Part shown: piece by piece, positions 25,736 to 35,111 of the stretch
Position numbering within the stretch: position 1 is the stretch's first letter
Layout: every line of letters starts with the position of its first letter
Assembly (NCBI RefSeq): GCF_033242365.1
Contig: NZ_BTHK01000012.1
Span: forward strand, 27,694-91,693
Origin: Lachnoanaerobaculum sanguinis
GTDB lineage: Bacteria; Bacillota; Clostridia; Lachnospirales; Lachnospiraceae
Length of the DNA stretch: 64,000 nt
Direction: 5' to 3'
Translations under genes and position numbers: made by a program
Notes under the pieces: model-generated
The model's input: only the letters and a program-made list of their open reading frames with translations
The model's database searches: none
Told to the model about the DNA's origin: nothing

Positions 25736-26380
25736 CTATATACAATACTTTTGCAAATCTTCAAAGCTTTCCAAACTGTAACTCACATCACCGAGTTTTT
25801 TTGCATCCCCTATTCCTGCAACCTGCATTCCTGCTCTTATTGCCCCCTCTACTCCCGAAGCTGCATCTTCAACAACCAGACATTCATTTGGTAAAAGTTT
25901 CAGTCCGATCCCCGCTTTTTCAAACACTTCCTTATCTGGCTTTGAATATTTTATATCATTTCCGTCTATTATAATATCAAAAAAATCAATAAGATTTAAC
26001 TTTGAAAGTATAAGCTTTGCATTTTTACTTGATGAAGCTATTGCCGTCTTATATCCCCTTTGTTTTAAAATATCTAAAGTGTCTTTAACTTTTTTATCAA
26101 GGTCTTTCTCACTCATCTCATTTAAAAGTTTTTTATACAGCTCATTTTTTTTATTTGCAAACTCTTCTTTTTCCTTGTTGCTGTACTTTTTATCAGACCT
26201 TTCAAGTATTATTTCCAGACTCTCCATACGGCTTACTCCCCTGAGTCTGTTATTTATTTCTTCATCAAAATATATACCCAAACCGTCTGCCATGTTTTTC
26301 CAAGCCATATAGTGATACCTGTCTGTATGGCATATTACTCCGTCAAGGTCGAATATTATACCTTTATATTTTCTATCCAT
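25736..26380 (-). CDS. pgmB: Beta-phosphoglucomutase-like HAD protein
   Basis: HAD-superfamily phosphotransferase (214 residues), of the type converting beta-glucose-1-phosphate to glucose-6-phosphate. The DxDGV nucleophile motif (FDLDGVICHTDRYHYMAW) starts at about residue 10; the HxxAW loop and GVSRMESLE cap are typical of beta-PGM. ASSS is motif II, and KPDKEVF and EDAASGVEGA are motifs III/IV. The frame starts behind GGGGGGG, 8 bases before the ATG. It heads the operon with the GH31 gene. No sugar phosphorylase is visible, so its sugar-phosphate source is unclear. Confidence 0.88.
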   Translation of the reverse strand: MDRKYKGIIFDLDGVICHTDRYHYMAWKNMADGLGIYFDEEINNRLRGVSRMESLEIILERSDKKYSNKEKEEFANKKNELYKKLLNEMSEKDLDKKVKDTLDILKQRGYKTAIASSSKNAKLILSKLNLIDFFDIIIDGNDIKYSKPDKEVFEKAGIGLKLLPNECLVVEDAASGVEGAIRAGMQVAGIGDAKKLGDVSYSLESFEDLQKYCI

Positions 26381-26482
26381 TACTGTAACCCCCCCTTTAC
26401 TTAATAAGGAGCTTCTCTCCTTTTACATAAATCACTATGCTGTTTAATTTAAAGTTATTATACTGAATAATCTATAAAAATA

Positions 26483-26513
26483 AAAAGAGTAAATTTCTTA
26501 AACTTACTCTTTT
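26483..26513 (-). terminator. Terminator of the ABC-sensor operon
   Basis: Ten-base arms AAAAGAGTAA and TTACTCTTTT with an 11-base loop are followed on the minus strand by a T-rich stretch. It lies 15 bases after the isomerase stop and ends the long carbohydrate operon. Confidence 0.75.
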
Positions 26514-26527
26514 ATTATTTATTTTCC

Positions 26528-27211
26528 TCAATCCTTTGCTACCGGATACTCATTACAAAGCAATCTGTAAGGCTCTTCATCCTCTTCTATCTTTGGGAAT
26601 CTGCCTATATCTTCATAGAATCTGTTATCTATATTGTCATCATTACATTGGGAAACTTCACCTATAAGCACACTTCCGCTTCCCGGCTCCACATGGAACT
26701 CATGGTATTGATGCGGCCATATGGTGATACTCTCTCCCGGCAAAAGCTTTACAAGGCTTCCCGCTTTTACATAGTATGATCTTCCGTCTGAGTTTATAAG
26801 TACATCGGAGTCGGCAAGTCCGCCCTTACCGTCATCATTATATACTTTTATAAGAAGTGTACCGCCACCTCTGTTTATAATATCCTCCGATTTAAACCAA
26901 TGGAAATGCATAGGTGCCATCATATCGTCTCTTAAGAATAAAAGCTTCTCCGCATATACCTTTTTATACTTCTCATTGTTCCTGTTCCCGTTTCTGAGTG
27001 TAATAAGCCCGAAACCTACCTTATCAAAATCTCCGAGTCCGAAGTCTGTGATATCCCATCCAAGCATATTATCTCTTATTTCATCATATTCATGCCCCTT
27101 GTTTTCCCAATCCTTTGGAGTCCAGTTGCAAAACGGCGGCAGATTAAAGCCGTTCTCCCTTATAAGCTCCTCCATCTCTCTTATGATGCTGTTAATTTGT
27201 GATCTTTTCAT
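26528..27211 (-). CDS. D-lyxose/D-mannose ketol-isomerase (cupin type)
   Basis: Sugar isomerase of the D-lyxose isomerase family (227 residues, the expected length), interconverting D-lyxose and D-xylulose or D-mannose and D-fructose with a metal held in a cupin barrel. Metal-ligand motifs HFHWFKSEDI (near 140) and HQYHEFHVEPGSG (near 185) are present. It overlaps the upstream binding-protein gene by 4 bases and is the last gene of the operon. With the PfkB kinase and class II aldolase at the operon head it could convert an aldose to a ketose for 1-phosphorylation and cleavage. The true substrate is unknown. Confidence 0.85.
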   Translation of the reverse strand: MKRSQINSIIREMEELIRENGFNLPPFCNWTPKDWENKGHEYDEIRDNMLGWDITDFGLGDFDKVGFGLITLRNGNRNNEKYKKVYAEKLLFLRDDMMAPMHFHWFKSEDIINRGGGTLLIKVYNDDGKGGLADSDVLINSDGRSYYVKAGSLVKLLPGESITIWPHQYHEFHVEPGSGSVLIGEVSQCNDDNIDNRFYEDIGRFPKIEEDEEPYRLLCNEYPVAKD

Positions 27212-28515
27212 TCCTTTCCCCTTTCTTGTAACAAATATTTGCTCATTTGTCTTTGCAATATTCTAAGTGTATTTTCTATATCATCTCCCAGATTCAGCTT
27301 TGAAATTTTTGAATCCGCCAGAGATATCGCTCCTTCATAACCGCTGAATTTCGGTTTTGCAATACCGTTTTCAAGTATATGGCATATCAGTTTGGAATCT
27401 ATGATATCTTCATCTTCTTTAAATATATTCTCCGACTCCTTACTTTCCATTACTTCCTTAAGCACCGATGCTACGGGCATCTCATTATACAATGTCTGCT
27501 GTATTTCAGTATCATAGGTGAGTGTTTTTAAGAATTCCCATGCCAGTTTCTTCTTATTTGACCTTGAACTTATTGCAATATCAAGACTGTCTATCATACT
27601 TACATTATTACCCGAATTACCTGCCGGCATAGGTATGCAATCCCATGCAAAGCCGGTGTATTTTTTTATCTTGTAAGGATATGACTTATAAGTCCTGTAT
27701 TCGGCAAGTGACATCTGACTGAAAGCTACCTTTCCGCTGTCAAACTGCTCCTTGGTTATATTCTTATTTCCGTTTAATGATTCCAGGCTCTTTACAAATC
27801 TTATTGACTCTGCAAACTTCTCCTGATTGAAATATGACTTCTTTCCGTCTTTTGAAAAAAGTACAACATTATTTGAAAGTGCCGCATTTATCCAGTCATA
27901 TTTGTATATTCCAAAGTAATCCGGACTGCCGTCAATGTCCCTGTCCAAAGTTATCATTCTGCACATTCTGTAAAAATCATCAAATGTGTAGTCATTGCCC
28001 GGTATGTCAACATGCAATTTTTCAAGCAGTGTACGATTTACAAACATAAGAGTCGGCATGGCTTCATACGGAAGTGCATATCTATGTCCCGAAAAAACTC
28101 CCGAGTTTGCAATTTCAGTATAATATTTGTCTATATCAAAGTCTTTGTCTTCCATCACATATCTGTCCAGATTTTCTATAAGTCCGAGATTTATATAATT
28201 TTCAAAATCCTCGTCCAGTACCATAAATATATCTGGCATTTTATCCTTCAATATTCTCTCAGACATCCATTCGCTGTAGTCATCTTTTTGTATTCCGCCG
28301 ATATATTTTATCTTTACACCTTTATGTTCATTCTCAAACTTCTCTATCGCTTTGTCAATAACGGAATAGCTTTCCTGTACGGCAACATCCCAATTACTGC
28401 CGTTAAACATGGCAAATTCTATTACTGTTTCTTTAGGTCTGCATATATAAAAAAATATGCCGAGTATTGCCGCAAAAAGAATTGTACCCACAAAAAGTTT
28501 ACTTTTCTTTCTCAC
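27208..28515 (-). CDS. Family 1 extracellular sugar-binding protein, membrane-anchored
   Basis: Solute-binding protein of the MalE/family 1 type (435 residues), with a hydrophobic N-terminal segment (about 8-25) and no proper lipobox (FYIC), so it is probably held by an uncleaved helix. The body has the two-lobe pattern (FENEHKGVKIKYIGG, MPDIFMVL, RYALPYE, WEFLKTLTYD). No MalF/MalG-type permease is near. It overlaps the response-regulator gene by 4 bases upstream and the isomerase by 4 downstream. An orphan binding protein inside a two-component operon may act as a sugar sensor rather than a transporter part; this is inference. Confidence 0.85.
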   Translation of the reverse strand: MRKKSKLFVGTILFAAILGIFFYICRPKETVIEFAMFNGSNWDVAVQESYSVIDKAIEKFENEHKGVKIKYIGGIQKDDYSEWMSERILKDKMPDIFMVLDEDFENYINLGLIENLDRYVMEDKDFDIDKYYTEIANSGVFSGHRYALPYEAMPTLMFVNRTLLEKLHVDIPGNDYTFDDFYRMCRMITLDRDIDGSPDYFGIYKYDWINAALSNNVVLFSKDGKKSYFNQEKFAESIRFVKSLESLNGNKNITKEQFDSGKVAFSQMSLAEYRTYKSYPYKIKKYTGFAWDCIPMPAGNSGNNVSMIDSLDIAISSRSNKKKLAWEFLKTLTYDTEIQQTLYNEMPVASVLKEVMESKESENIFKEDEDIIDSKLICHILENGIAKPKFSGYEGAISLADSKISKLNLGDDIENTLRILQRQMSKYLLQERGKE

Positions 28516-29165
28516 AGTTCACCTCTGCCTATTGCCCATATGGCAAGCTGTGTTCTGTCACGAAGTTCAAGTTTATCAAGGACAGTTGATAAATAATTTC
28601 TTACCGTACCTTCTGAAAAACTCAAATCCTTTGCAATTTCTTTATTACTCTTTCCCTTTGCCACCTCTTCTATTATGGTCCATTCATTCTTTGTAAGAGT
28701 TTTTACATTCTCGGAATCTACATGTATGGTTTCATTGTTTACAGCCAGCTTTGAGAAAAACTTTAAAACCTTTGAAGCAATATCAGGATTTATCATTGCC
28801 TGTCCCTGATATACCGTATTTATCGCCTCTACCAGGCTGTCCATACTTATACCTTTTAAAAGATAACCGCTGGCTCCGTATTTTAAAGCATTAAAAACAT
28901 ATTCATCATCATCAAATGTGGTGAGTATAATAATCTTTATATCCGGATAACCTTCTTTTATAATCTTTGTACATGACACTCCGTCAAGTCTCGGCATTCT
29001 TATATCCAGAAGTATTATATCGGGTTTATTTTCTCTGACACTCCTTATTACCTCAAGTCCGTCAGACACGGCATCCGTTACCTCTATGTCAGGTTTACTG
29101 TCAAGGATTATCTTTAAGCTTTCTCTTATCAGCTCCTGATCATCTGCAATTAAAACTTTAATCAT
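28512..29165 (-). CDS. NarL/LuxR-type response regulator
   Basis: A 217-residue regulator. The receiver domain (1-120) has Asp54 as phosphoacceptor in ILLDIRMPRLDG, with the acidic pair at 8-9 and Lys near 104. The C-terminal LuxR-type helix-turn-helix (about 150-210) has NKEIAKDLSFSEGTVRNYLS. It overlaps the histidine kinase gene by 8 bases and is surely its partner. It probably controls this transport operon; a candidate operator is the palindrome at 35112-35129. Confidence 0.93.
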   Translation of the reverse strand: MIKVLIADDQELIRESLKIILDSKPDIEVTDAVSDGLEVIRSVRENKPDIILLDIRMPRLDGVSCTKIIKEGYPDIKIIILTTFDDDEYVFNALKYGASGYLLKGISMDSLVEAINTVYQGQAMINPDIASKVLKFFSKLAVNNETIHVDSENVKTLTKNEWTIIEEVAKGKSNKEIAKDLSFSEGTVRNYLSTVLDKLELRDRTQLAIWAIGRGEL

Positions 29166-30489
29166 ATTCCTCTCCCCATCTTATCGGTATCATAGCTTCC
29201 ACCTTAAAGCCCTCTTCACTGCTGAAATTTACCTGGCCTTTTAACATATTTACTCTTTCTCTGATATGCCTGAGTCCAAATCCCGCCTCTATTTTTTCAC
29301 AACCTATTCCGTCATCACATATCAAAAGATTGATGCTTCCAAAGTTTTTCTTAATTGATACATCTATATTTTTTGCCCTTCCATGCCTTATAGCATTTGT
29401 AAGACTTTCCTGTACTATCCTGTATATGGCCATCTCTTCGTCTTCATCAAACTTCAGATTAATAATATCACAATCAAGGTTTATATTTACACCTGCAACC
29501 CTTTTTGTATTCTCTACAAGTTCTTCTATAGCACTTTTAAGATTAAGTCTTTCAGGTGCATCCGGTCTTAATGAGCTGACACTCATTCTGATATCTTTTA
29601 TACCGTTTCTGCTTACCTTTGAGAGCAGATTCAGCTGATTTCTCAGAGCCGGTTTATCATCTCCTGCCAATGCTATACAGGCATCTATACCTGCCGCAAG
29701 CCCTGTAAGAGTATGCCCCAAAGTATCGTGAATTTCTCTGGCAATACGGTTTCTTTCTCTGATCTCTGCAAGCCTTGCATTATCCATCAAAGACTTCTCA
29801 AGTTCTTCATTTGTCCTTTGCAAATCTGTATTTGCTATCTCAAGTCTTTTATTCAGCTCCAGATTTTTCTCTATTATCTCTTCCTTGCTTACTATTATAA
29901 TTATACAGCATAATATAAAACATACCACAGTCATAAGATTTAGAGCATTATAGATAAAGTATATTAATGTCTGTATACTTTGACTGCATACCTCTATGTA
30001 AGATGAGATATCATACACATTTATAAAGAGCTTCACCAACTCATGAGTTGTTAAAAGATAGCTTATCATCGCAATAACAACTACCATGGGCATATATTTA
30101 TTTCTTTTTAAATACATCAGTGCGTTTGCAAAAGTCCAAAGCAGTATTCCGTTATAATTAAAATTTAAAAGTATGATACATATTAATCCAAGTATAAATT
30201 CCAATGCGAAAGTTGCAAATATAATACCGGTATCATTTATGATATTGCCGTTTCTAATGCAGAAAGTTATTACAAAGCATACCGATGATATAACTGTAAA
30301 TGTGAATATATACAAAGTATTGCCCGGTACATTTACCGCATTTGATAAAAACAGCTTTGCCTCATGTATACTTACCACTCTTTGTGTAACTATCCATATA
30401 AAGCCTGAAATCAAAATAACTGCCGCAAGAGATATGACCAGCATTATTTCCTGTATTGTATTTATTTTAAAATTTCCTATACTTTTCAT
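29158..30489 (-). CDS. Sensor histidine kinase, HisKA_3 type
   Basis: A membrane kinase of 443 residues. Five or six hydrophobic helices (about residues 12-200) lead into a coiled coil (about 200-245), then the dimerisation/phosphoacceptor motif REIHDTLGHTL with His254, and a C-terminal HATPase domain with DDGIGCE and GFGLRHIRERV. The start at 30489 is chosen because it lies just past the stop of the RbsB-like gene; a TTG at 30513 would overlap it. There is no large outside sensor domain, so sensing probably uses the membrane helices or a partner, and the anchored RbsB-like protein encoded just upstream is the obvious candidate. Confidence 0.9.
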   Translation of the reverse strand: MKSIGNFKINTIQEIMLVISLAAVILISGFIWIVTQRVVSIHEAKLFLSNAVNVPGNTLYIFTFTVISSVCFVITFCIRNGNIINDTGIIFATFALEFILGLICIILLNFNYNGILLWTFANALMYLKRNKYMPMVVVIAMISYLLTTHELVKLFINVYDISSYIEVCSQSIQTLIYFIYNALNLMTVVCFILCCIIIIVSKEEIIEKNLELNKRLEIANTDLQRTNEELEKSLMDNARLAEIRERNRIAREIHDTLGHTLTGLAAGIDACIALAGDDKPALRNQLNLLSKVSRNGIKDIRMSVSSLRPDAPERLNLKSAIEELVENTKRVAGVNINLDCDIINLKFDEDEEMAIYRIVQESLTNAIRHGRAKNIDVSIKKNFGSINLLICDDGIGCEKIEAGFGLRHIRERVNMLKGQVNFSSEEGFKVEAMIPIRWGEEYD

Positions 30490-30490
30490 C

Positions 30491-31453
30491 TTATTGCCAC
30501 TTCGATATATCAAATCTTGTTAAATTTCCTGCGTTAATCAAGTCGACATTTATGCTTATGTCGGATTCTATTTCTTTTCCGTTTAGATAATCATACGCCG
30601 CTTTAGCCGCTTCCTTACCCATATATATAGGATGCTGTGCTACAGTGGCTGTAAAAAGCCCCTGCCTTATCAGCTCCTTCGCATCCGGGGATCCGTCAAC
30701 TCCGTAGATTAAAACTTTCTTTTCGCTCTTCTCTCTAAGCGCCGCAACTGCACCGATTGCTGTAGGATCGTTCAGCCCGAATATAACATCAAAATCTTTA
30801 TCATTATTTTCAATATAATCAATAACAGCATGATTTACAGTTTCAATCTCACTTACTCCGTCTATTTCCTCTACAATCTCATACTTTTGATTATCCTTTA
30901 TAGTGTCAATAAATCCCTGCCTTCTTTGTATCATGGATAAAGCTATAAGATTCTCAACAATAAGTATCTTTGCACCTTCAGGCTTTTTTCTTATCAAGTC
31001 CTGTGCCAAGAGTACTCCGGCTTCATAATTATCCGATTGTATTGCACTTATTACACCGATTCTGTTATCAACATCGGTATCAATTAAAATTACCGGAACA
31101 CCTCTTTTTTTGCATTCAAGCAATGCACTTTCTATTCCGCTCTTGTCCACGGCATTTACAAACAGAAAATCAATTCCTTCATTTAACATATCCATTATTT
31201 GAGCATTTTGTCTTTCCTGACTTTGCGCCGGATCTCTTGTTATAAGTATATCACCGTTTGCTTCAATAGTGTCTCTTATATTCTCATTGAGTACATTAAA
31301 GTAAGGATTATTCATTGTCATAAATGTCGATCCGAAAACAATTTTCTTATCGGCAGTTTTCAATTTAAGTAAAACTACCGATAAACACAATAAAAAAACA
31401 TATGCTAAGAGCATATAAAATGCCCTTAGCCTGTTTTTGTCTATTTTTTTCAT
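30491..31453 (-). CDS. Membrane-anchored RbsB-like sugar-binding protein
   Basis: A type 1 periplasmic-binding-protein-fold protein (320 residues) of the ribose/galactose-binding family, with an uncleaved N-terminal membrane helix (about 10-30) and no lipobox. It shares NPYFN, FLFVNAVDKSGIESAL, SDNYEAG and YGVDGSPD with the true binding protein at 34015. Encoded between the ABC permease and the histidine kinase, it resembles the clostridial XylFII arrangement, in which an anchored xylose-binding protein signals to a kinase. It is a sensor rather than a transporter component by inference. It directly follows the permease gene and abuts the kinase gene. Confidence 0.88.
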   Translation of the reverse strand: MKKIDKNRLRAFYMLLAYVFLLCLSVVLLKLKTADKKIVFGSTFMTMNNPYFNVLNENIRDTIEANGDILITRDPAQSQERQNAQIMDMLNEGIDFLFVNAVDKSGIESALLECKKRGVPVILIDTDVDNRIGVISAIQSDNYEAGVLLAQDLIRKKPEGAKILIVENLIALSMIQRRQGFIDTIKDNQKYEIVEEIDGVSEIETVNHAVIDYIENNDKDFDVIFGLNDPTAIGAVAALREKSEKKVLIYGVDGSPDAKELIRQGLFTATVAQHPIYMGKEAAKAAYDYLNGKEIESDISINVDLINAGNLTRFDISKWQ

Positions 31454-32424
31454 TATTTACTCTTTTTTAAATTTCTAATATAGTCGATAAATACTGCAAG
31501 TAATATTACAATACCCTTTACAACAGTCTGCCAGAAAGAGTTTACATTCATAAGGTTAAGTCCGTTACTTAAAATTCCTATGATAAGGGCACCTACCAAT
31601 GTACCTCCAAGCTTTCCATATCCACCTGACATTGATGTACCACCTACTACTACCGCAGCTATGGCATCCATCTCGGCGCCGTCACCTGCTGTAGGCTGTC
31701 CGGAATACATACGTGAAGCTAAGATAACTCCTGCAAGACCTGCCATAAGTCCTGAATAAGTATACACCATGAATTTTACTTTTGAAACACTTATGCCTGA
31801 AAACTTTGCCGCAAGTGTGTTTCCACCAACTGCATATATATATCTACCGATTTTTGTTCTGTTCATTATAAGAACCGATATTATAAATATGATAATCATT
31901 ATAATAACAGGTACAGGAAAAATACCGATATATCCGGCACCAAGCCACTGCCATTCTTTGGATACCACTCTTACCGGTGAACCTCCTGTATAAACACCTG
32001 CAAGACCTCTTGCAATATTCATTGTTGCCAGAGTCACGATAAATGGCGGGATCGTTGTTCTTGAAATAACAAAACCGTTAAATGCACCTATTACTATTCC
32101 GATAATTACTCCGATAAACATAGCAAGGTAAATATTCATGCCGTATCTGGATACACATCCTGCGGCAAATACGCCTGAAAGTGCTATTACGGAACCTACC
32201 GACAAGTCAATACCGCCAAGTATGATTACCATAGTCATTCCACATGCAAGAAGCATATTTGTGGATATCTGTCTAAGTACATTGAAAACATTCTTTGTTG
32301 TGGGGAATGAACTGCTTGTAGCAGGAAATACCGTAAGGAATGTTGCCAGCACCAGCAATGCGATTATGATTCCCATATTCTCTTTGAAAAAATTTAACGC
32401 CTTTAAATTATTCGCTTTTTTCAC
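31453..32424 (-). CDS. Ribose-type ABC transporter permease
   Basis: Membrane subunit of a CUT2-family sugar importer (RbsC/XylH type), 323 residues with about 8-10 helices. Family sections are visible: GGIDLSVGSVIALSG near 70-85, GxxNGxVI in GAFNGFVIS, and VGGTSMSGGYG near 255-265. GTG start with a TGGAGG site 6 bases upstream. It overlaps the following sensor gene by 1 base and follows the ATPase gene by 12. The substrate cannot be told from the permease. Confidence 0.92.
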   Translation of the reverse strand: MKKANNLKALNFFKENMGIIIALLVLATFLTVFPATSSSFPTTKNVFNVLRQISTNMLLACGMTMVIILGGIDLSVGSVIALSGVFAAGCVSRYGMNIYLAMFIGVIIGIVIGAFNGFVISRTTIPPFIVTLATMNIARGLAGVYTGGSPVRVVSKEWQWLGAGYIGIFPVPVIIMIIIFIISVLIMNRTKIGRYIYAVGGNTLAAKFSGISVSKVKFMVYTYSGLMAGLAGVILASRMYSGQPTAGDGAEMDAIAAVVVGGTSMSGGYGKLGGTLVGALIIGILSNGLNLMNVNSFWQTVVKGIVILLAVFIDYIRNLKKSK

Positions 32425-32436
32425 TTTTTACCTCCA

Positions 32437-33921
32437 TCATATAGCTGCCAATGCCATAATACTCTCTTGTGATATTTCTTCATGATCTATACAGCCTCTT
32501 ATTGTTCCTGCCGCCATAACATATACTCTGTCGCTCATGTTGATTATTTCCGGCAATTCCGAGGATATCATAATGATTGAAACACCCTGCTTTACCAAAT
32601 CATTCATTATTCTGTATATCTCTGATTTTGCTCCTACATCTATTCCTCTTGTAGGCTCATCCATAATAAGGATTTTAGGATTTGTGGCAAGCCATCTTCC
32701 AATCATTACTTTTTGCTGATTTCCACCTGAAAGATTTCCGATCACCTGTTCCTGTGAAGGTGTCTTGGTCGCCATCATATCTATATATTCTTGAGTTATC
32801 TCAGCCTCTTTTTTTGAGTTTACATTCAGATTTTTTATAAACTTATCAAGGACTTCAATAGTGGTATTGTATTTTATATCCTGAAGTAAATAAAGCCCCT
32901 GTTCTTTTCTGCTCTCCGGTACAAGAGCAAGGCCGTTTTTTATCGCATCTTTTGGATCTTTTATATTTACCTTTTTTCCCTCAATGTATATATCTCCGGA
33001 AACATCCTTTGACAGTCCGAATATCGCCTGCATAGCCTCGCTTCTTCCTGCTCCGACAAGCCCTGCAAAACCTATTATCTCACCTTTCTTTAACTCAAAG
33101 CTGACATCTTTTACCCTATCGCCATCTTTTAAATTCTCTACTTTAAGTATAACCTCCTTTGACGGCATAAAATCCCTTACATAGTAGTTTGTCAAAGTCC
33201 TTCCAACCATCATGGCGATGAGCTCATCCTTATTGGTCTCCTTTACGACCTTTGTTCCTACATATTCGCCGTCTCTCATTACAGTCACTCTGTCACATAT
33301 TTCTTCAAGTTCGCTCATCTTATGTGATATGTAGATTATTCCTACACCCTTCTTTGTCAGATCCCTCATGATGTTGAAAAGATTTTCAACCTCTCTGTCA
33401 CTTATGGAAGATGTCGGCTCATCCATAACCAGTATCTTTGCATTTACCGATACCGCCTTTGTTATTTCCACCATCTGCTGCTTAGCTATAGGAAGATTCA
33501 TAACAAGTTCTCTTGCATCTATATCCATGCCCAAATCATCCAGAATCTTTTGAGCATCTTTTTCCATTTTTGAAATATTTACAGTAAATCCTTTTCCTGA
33601 TTCTCTACCCAAATATATATTTTCCGCCACTGTCATATACGGCACCAAAACAAGTTCTTGATGTATTATCGCAATATTGTTTTTTGAGGCATCGTGAACC
33701 GACTCAATCGATACTTTCTTGCCTTCGATCTCTATCTCTCCCTCATCAAGGCTGTATATTCCACCAAGCACTTTTATAAGAGTTGATTTTCCGGCACCAT
33801 TTTCTCCCAACAGTGCATGCACTTCCCCGGACTTTAACTCGAGGTTTACTTTATCTAAGGCCTTAACTCCCGGAAAACTCTTAGATATGTTTTTCATTTT
33901 CAATAAAATATTGTCTGCCAC
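32437..33921 (-). CDS. Ribose-type ABC transporter ATP-binding protein
   Basis: The double-ATPase subunit of a CUT2 sugar importer (RbsA/MglA/XylG type), 494 residues. The N-terminal half has Walker A GENGAGKST and Walker B ILVMDEPTSS; the C-terminal half has the degenerate Walker A GLVGAGRSE, signature LSGGNQQKV and ILIMDEPTRG, the normal asymmetry of the family. GTG start with AGGTGA upstream. It is separated from the binding-protein gene by 93 bases holding a strong hairpin, which probably raises the amount of binding protein over transporter. Confidence 0.93.
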   Translation of the reverse strand: MADNILLKMKNISKSFPGVKALDKVNLELKSGEVHALLGENGAGKSTLIKVLGGIYSLDEGEIEIEGKKVSIESVHDASKNNIAIIHQELVLVPYMTVAENIYLGRESGKGFTVNISKMEKDAQKILDDLGMDIDARELVMNLPIAKQQMVEITKAVSVNAKILVMDEPTSSISDREVENLFNIMRDLTKKGVGIIYISHKMSELEEICDRVTVMRDGEYVGTKVVKETNKDELIAMMVGRTLTNYYVRDFMPSKEVILKVENLKDGDRVKDVSFELKKGEIIGFAGLVGAGRSEAMQAIFGLSKDVSGDIYIEGKKVNIKDPKDAIKNGLALVPESRKEQGLYLLQDIKYNTTIEVLDKFIKNLNVNSKKEAEITQEYIDMMATKTPSQEQVIGNLSGGNQQKVMIGRWLATNPKILIMDEPTRGIDVGAKSEIYRIMNDLVKQGVSIIMISSELPEIINMSDRVYVMAAGTIRGCIDHEEISQESIMALAAI

Positions 33922-33950
33922 TGTTTCACCTGCTCTTATTTTCTAAATAA

Positions 33951-33972
33951 GGCATCCCTTGGGATGCCTTAA
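33951..33972 (-). terminator. Intercistronic hairpin between the binding-protein and ATPase genes
   Basis: A self-complementary AAGGCATCC/GGATGCCTT element (9-base arms, 4-base loop) lies 42 bases after the binding-protein stop. No strong T tract follows on the minus strand, so partial attenuation or a 3'-end stabiliser for the binding-protein message is likelier than full termination. Confidence 0.55.
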
Positions 33973-34014
33973 ATTGTGTTATTTAATAGTAGTTTCGTTA
34001 AATACCGCTAAAGA

Positions 34015-35025
34015 TTACTGCCAGCCGTCTGTTCCGTACTTTGCTACATTGTCTGATGTGATAAGGAATGTTTCTACAGGATATCTCTCTTCAACCTGCT
34101 TTCCTTCTACATAATCATACATAATCTTAACTGCCTTCTCTGCGATAGAAACAGGAGATTGAGCACCGGTACCCTCTATTAAAGAATTACCTGATGCAAG
34201 CTCCGACTTTATGTCAGGTGAACCGTCAACACCGTAAATCATACAATTCTTGATGCCTGCCGCATTTGCCGCTGCCAAAGCTCCTAGAGCTGTAGGATCG
34301 TTTCCACCGAAGATTGCAACAACATCAGGATTTGACTGTAAAAGATCCTCTGCAATACCCATTGCTACCTGAAGATTTCCCTTTGCATCCTGCTGTGCTA
34401 CAACTTCAAATCCATGATCTTTTATAGCATCCATAAAACCGTTTGTTCTGTCTACAACAGACTGCATAGTAGGTGAGTCAAGAACTATAATCTTTCCTCC
34501 GTTAGGTGCCTTCTTAACAAGGTCCTCTCCAACCACTTTTCCTGCATTGTAGTTATCTGATCCTGTGTATGATACAAGATATGACATATCGCCTACTTCA
34601 GTATCAAATCCCACCATAGGAACTCCTGCATCCTTTGCAAGATCAAGTGCAGGTATAATACCCTGTGCATCCACCGGATTCATAAACAATCCGTCAAGAT
34701 TTTGTGAAAGCATATCTTCAACCTGTGAAATCTGCTTTGTAACATCATTTCCCGGATCTGTTACTATAAGTTCGTCACCGTTTGCCTCTACCATTTCCTT
34801 GATTTTATCCTGAATGGTAACGAAGAACGGGTTTGTTCCGTCCATACATGTGTATCCGAACTTATAATGCTTCTTTTCTCCGCTTTGACTTTCACCGCTC
34901 TGTGCTGTTGTAGCAGCCTCTTTGCTCTCTCCCTCGGATGCGGCCTTTTTCTCTCCGCCACCACAAGCTACCAAACTACCTGCCATTACAAATGCCAATG
35001 CACCTGCCATTAATTTTCTTCTCAT
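34015..35025 (-). CDS. Ribose-type ABC sugar-binding lipoprotein
   Basis: The extracellular binding subunit of the CUT2 importer (336 residues). Signal peptide with lipobox SLVAC, Cys about 21, then a low-complexity Ser/Glu linker to about 50 and the two-lobed RbsB fold (TNPFF, GLFMNPVDAQGIIPAL, YTGSDNYNAGK, GGNDPTALGA, YGVDGSPD). AGGAGG-type site before the ATG. It is transcribed ahead of the ATPase and permease genes, probably also from its own promoter near the 35112-35129 palindrome. Ligand unknown; the isomerase, kinase and aldolase in the operon point to a pentose or hexose. Confidence 0.92.
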   Translation of the reverse strand: MRRKLMAGALAFVMAGSLVACGGGEKKAASEGESKEAATTAQSGESQSGEKKHYKFGYTCMDGTNPFFVTIQDKIKEMVEANGDELIVTDPGNDVTKQISQVEDMLSQNLDGLFMNPVDAQGIIPALDLAKDAGVPMVGFDTEVGDMSYLVSYTGSDNYNAGKVVGEDLVKKAPNGGKIIVLDSPTMQSVVDRTNGFMDAIKDHGFEVVAQQDAKGNLQVAMGIAEDLLQSNPDVVAIFGGNDPTALGALAAANAAGIKNCMIYGVDGSPDIKSELASGNSLIEGTGAQSPVSIAEKAVKIMYDYVEGKQVEERYPVETFLITSDNVAKYGTDGWQ

Positions 35026-35111
35026 AAGACCTCCTTTTAATGCCCTCAGGCTGATGATGTAATAATATCAATAAAAGTTATTTCACATAATTGTTTTTTG
35101 TAACGGGTATC

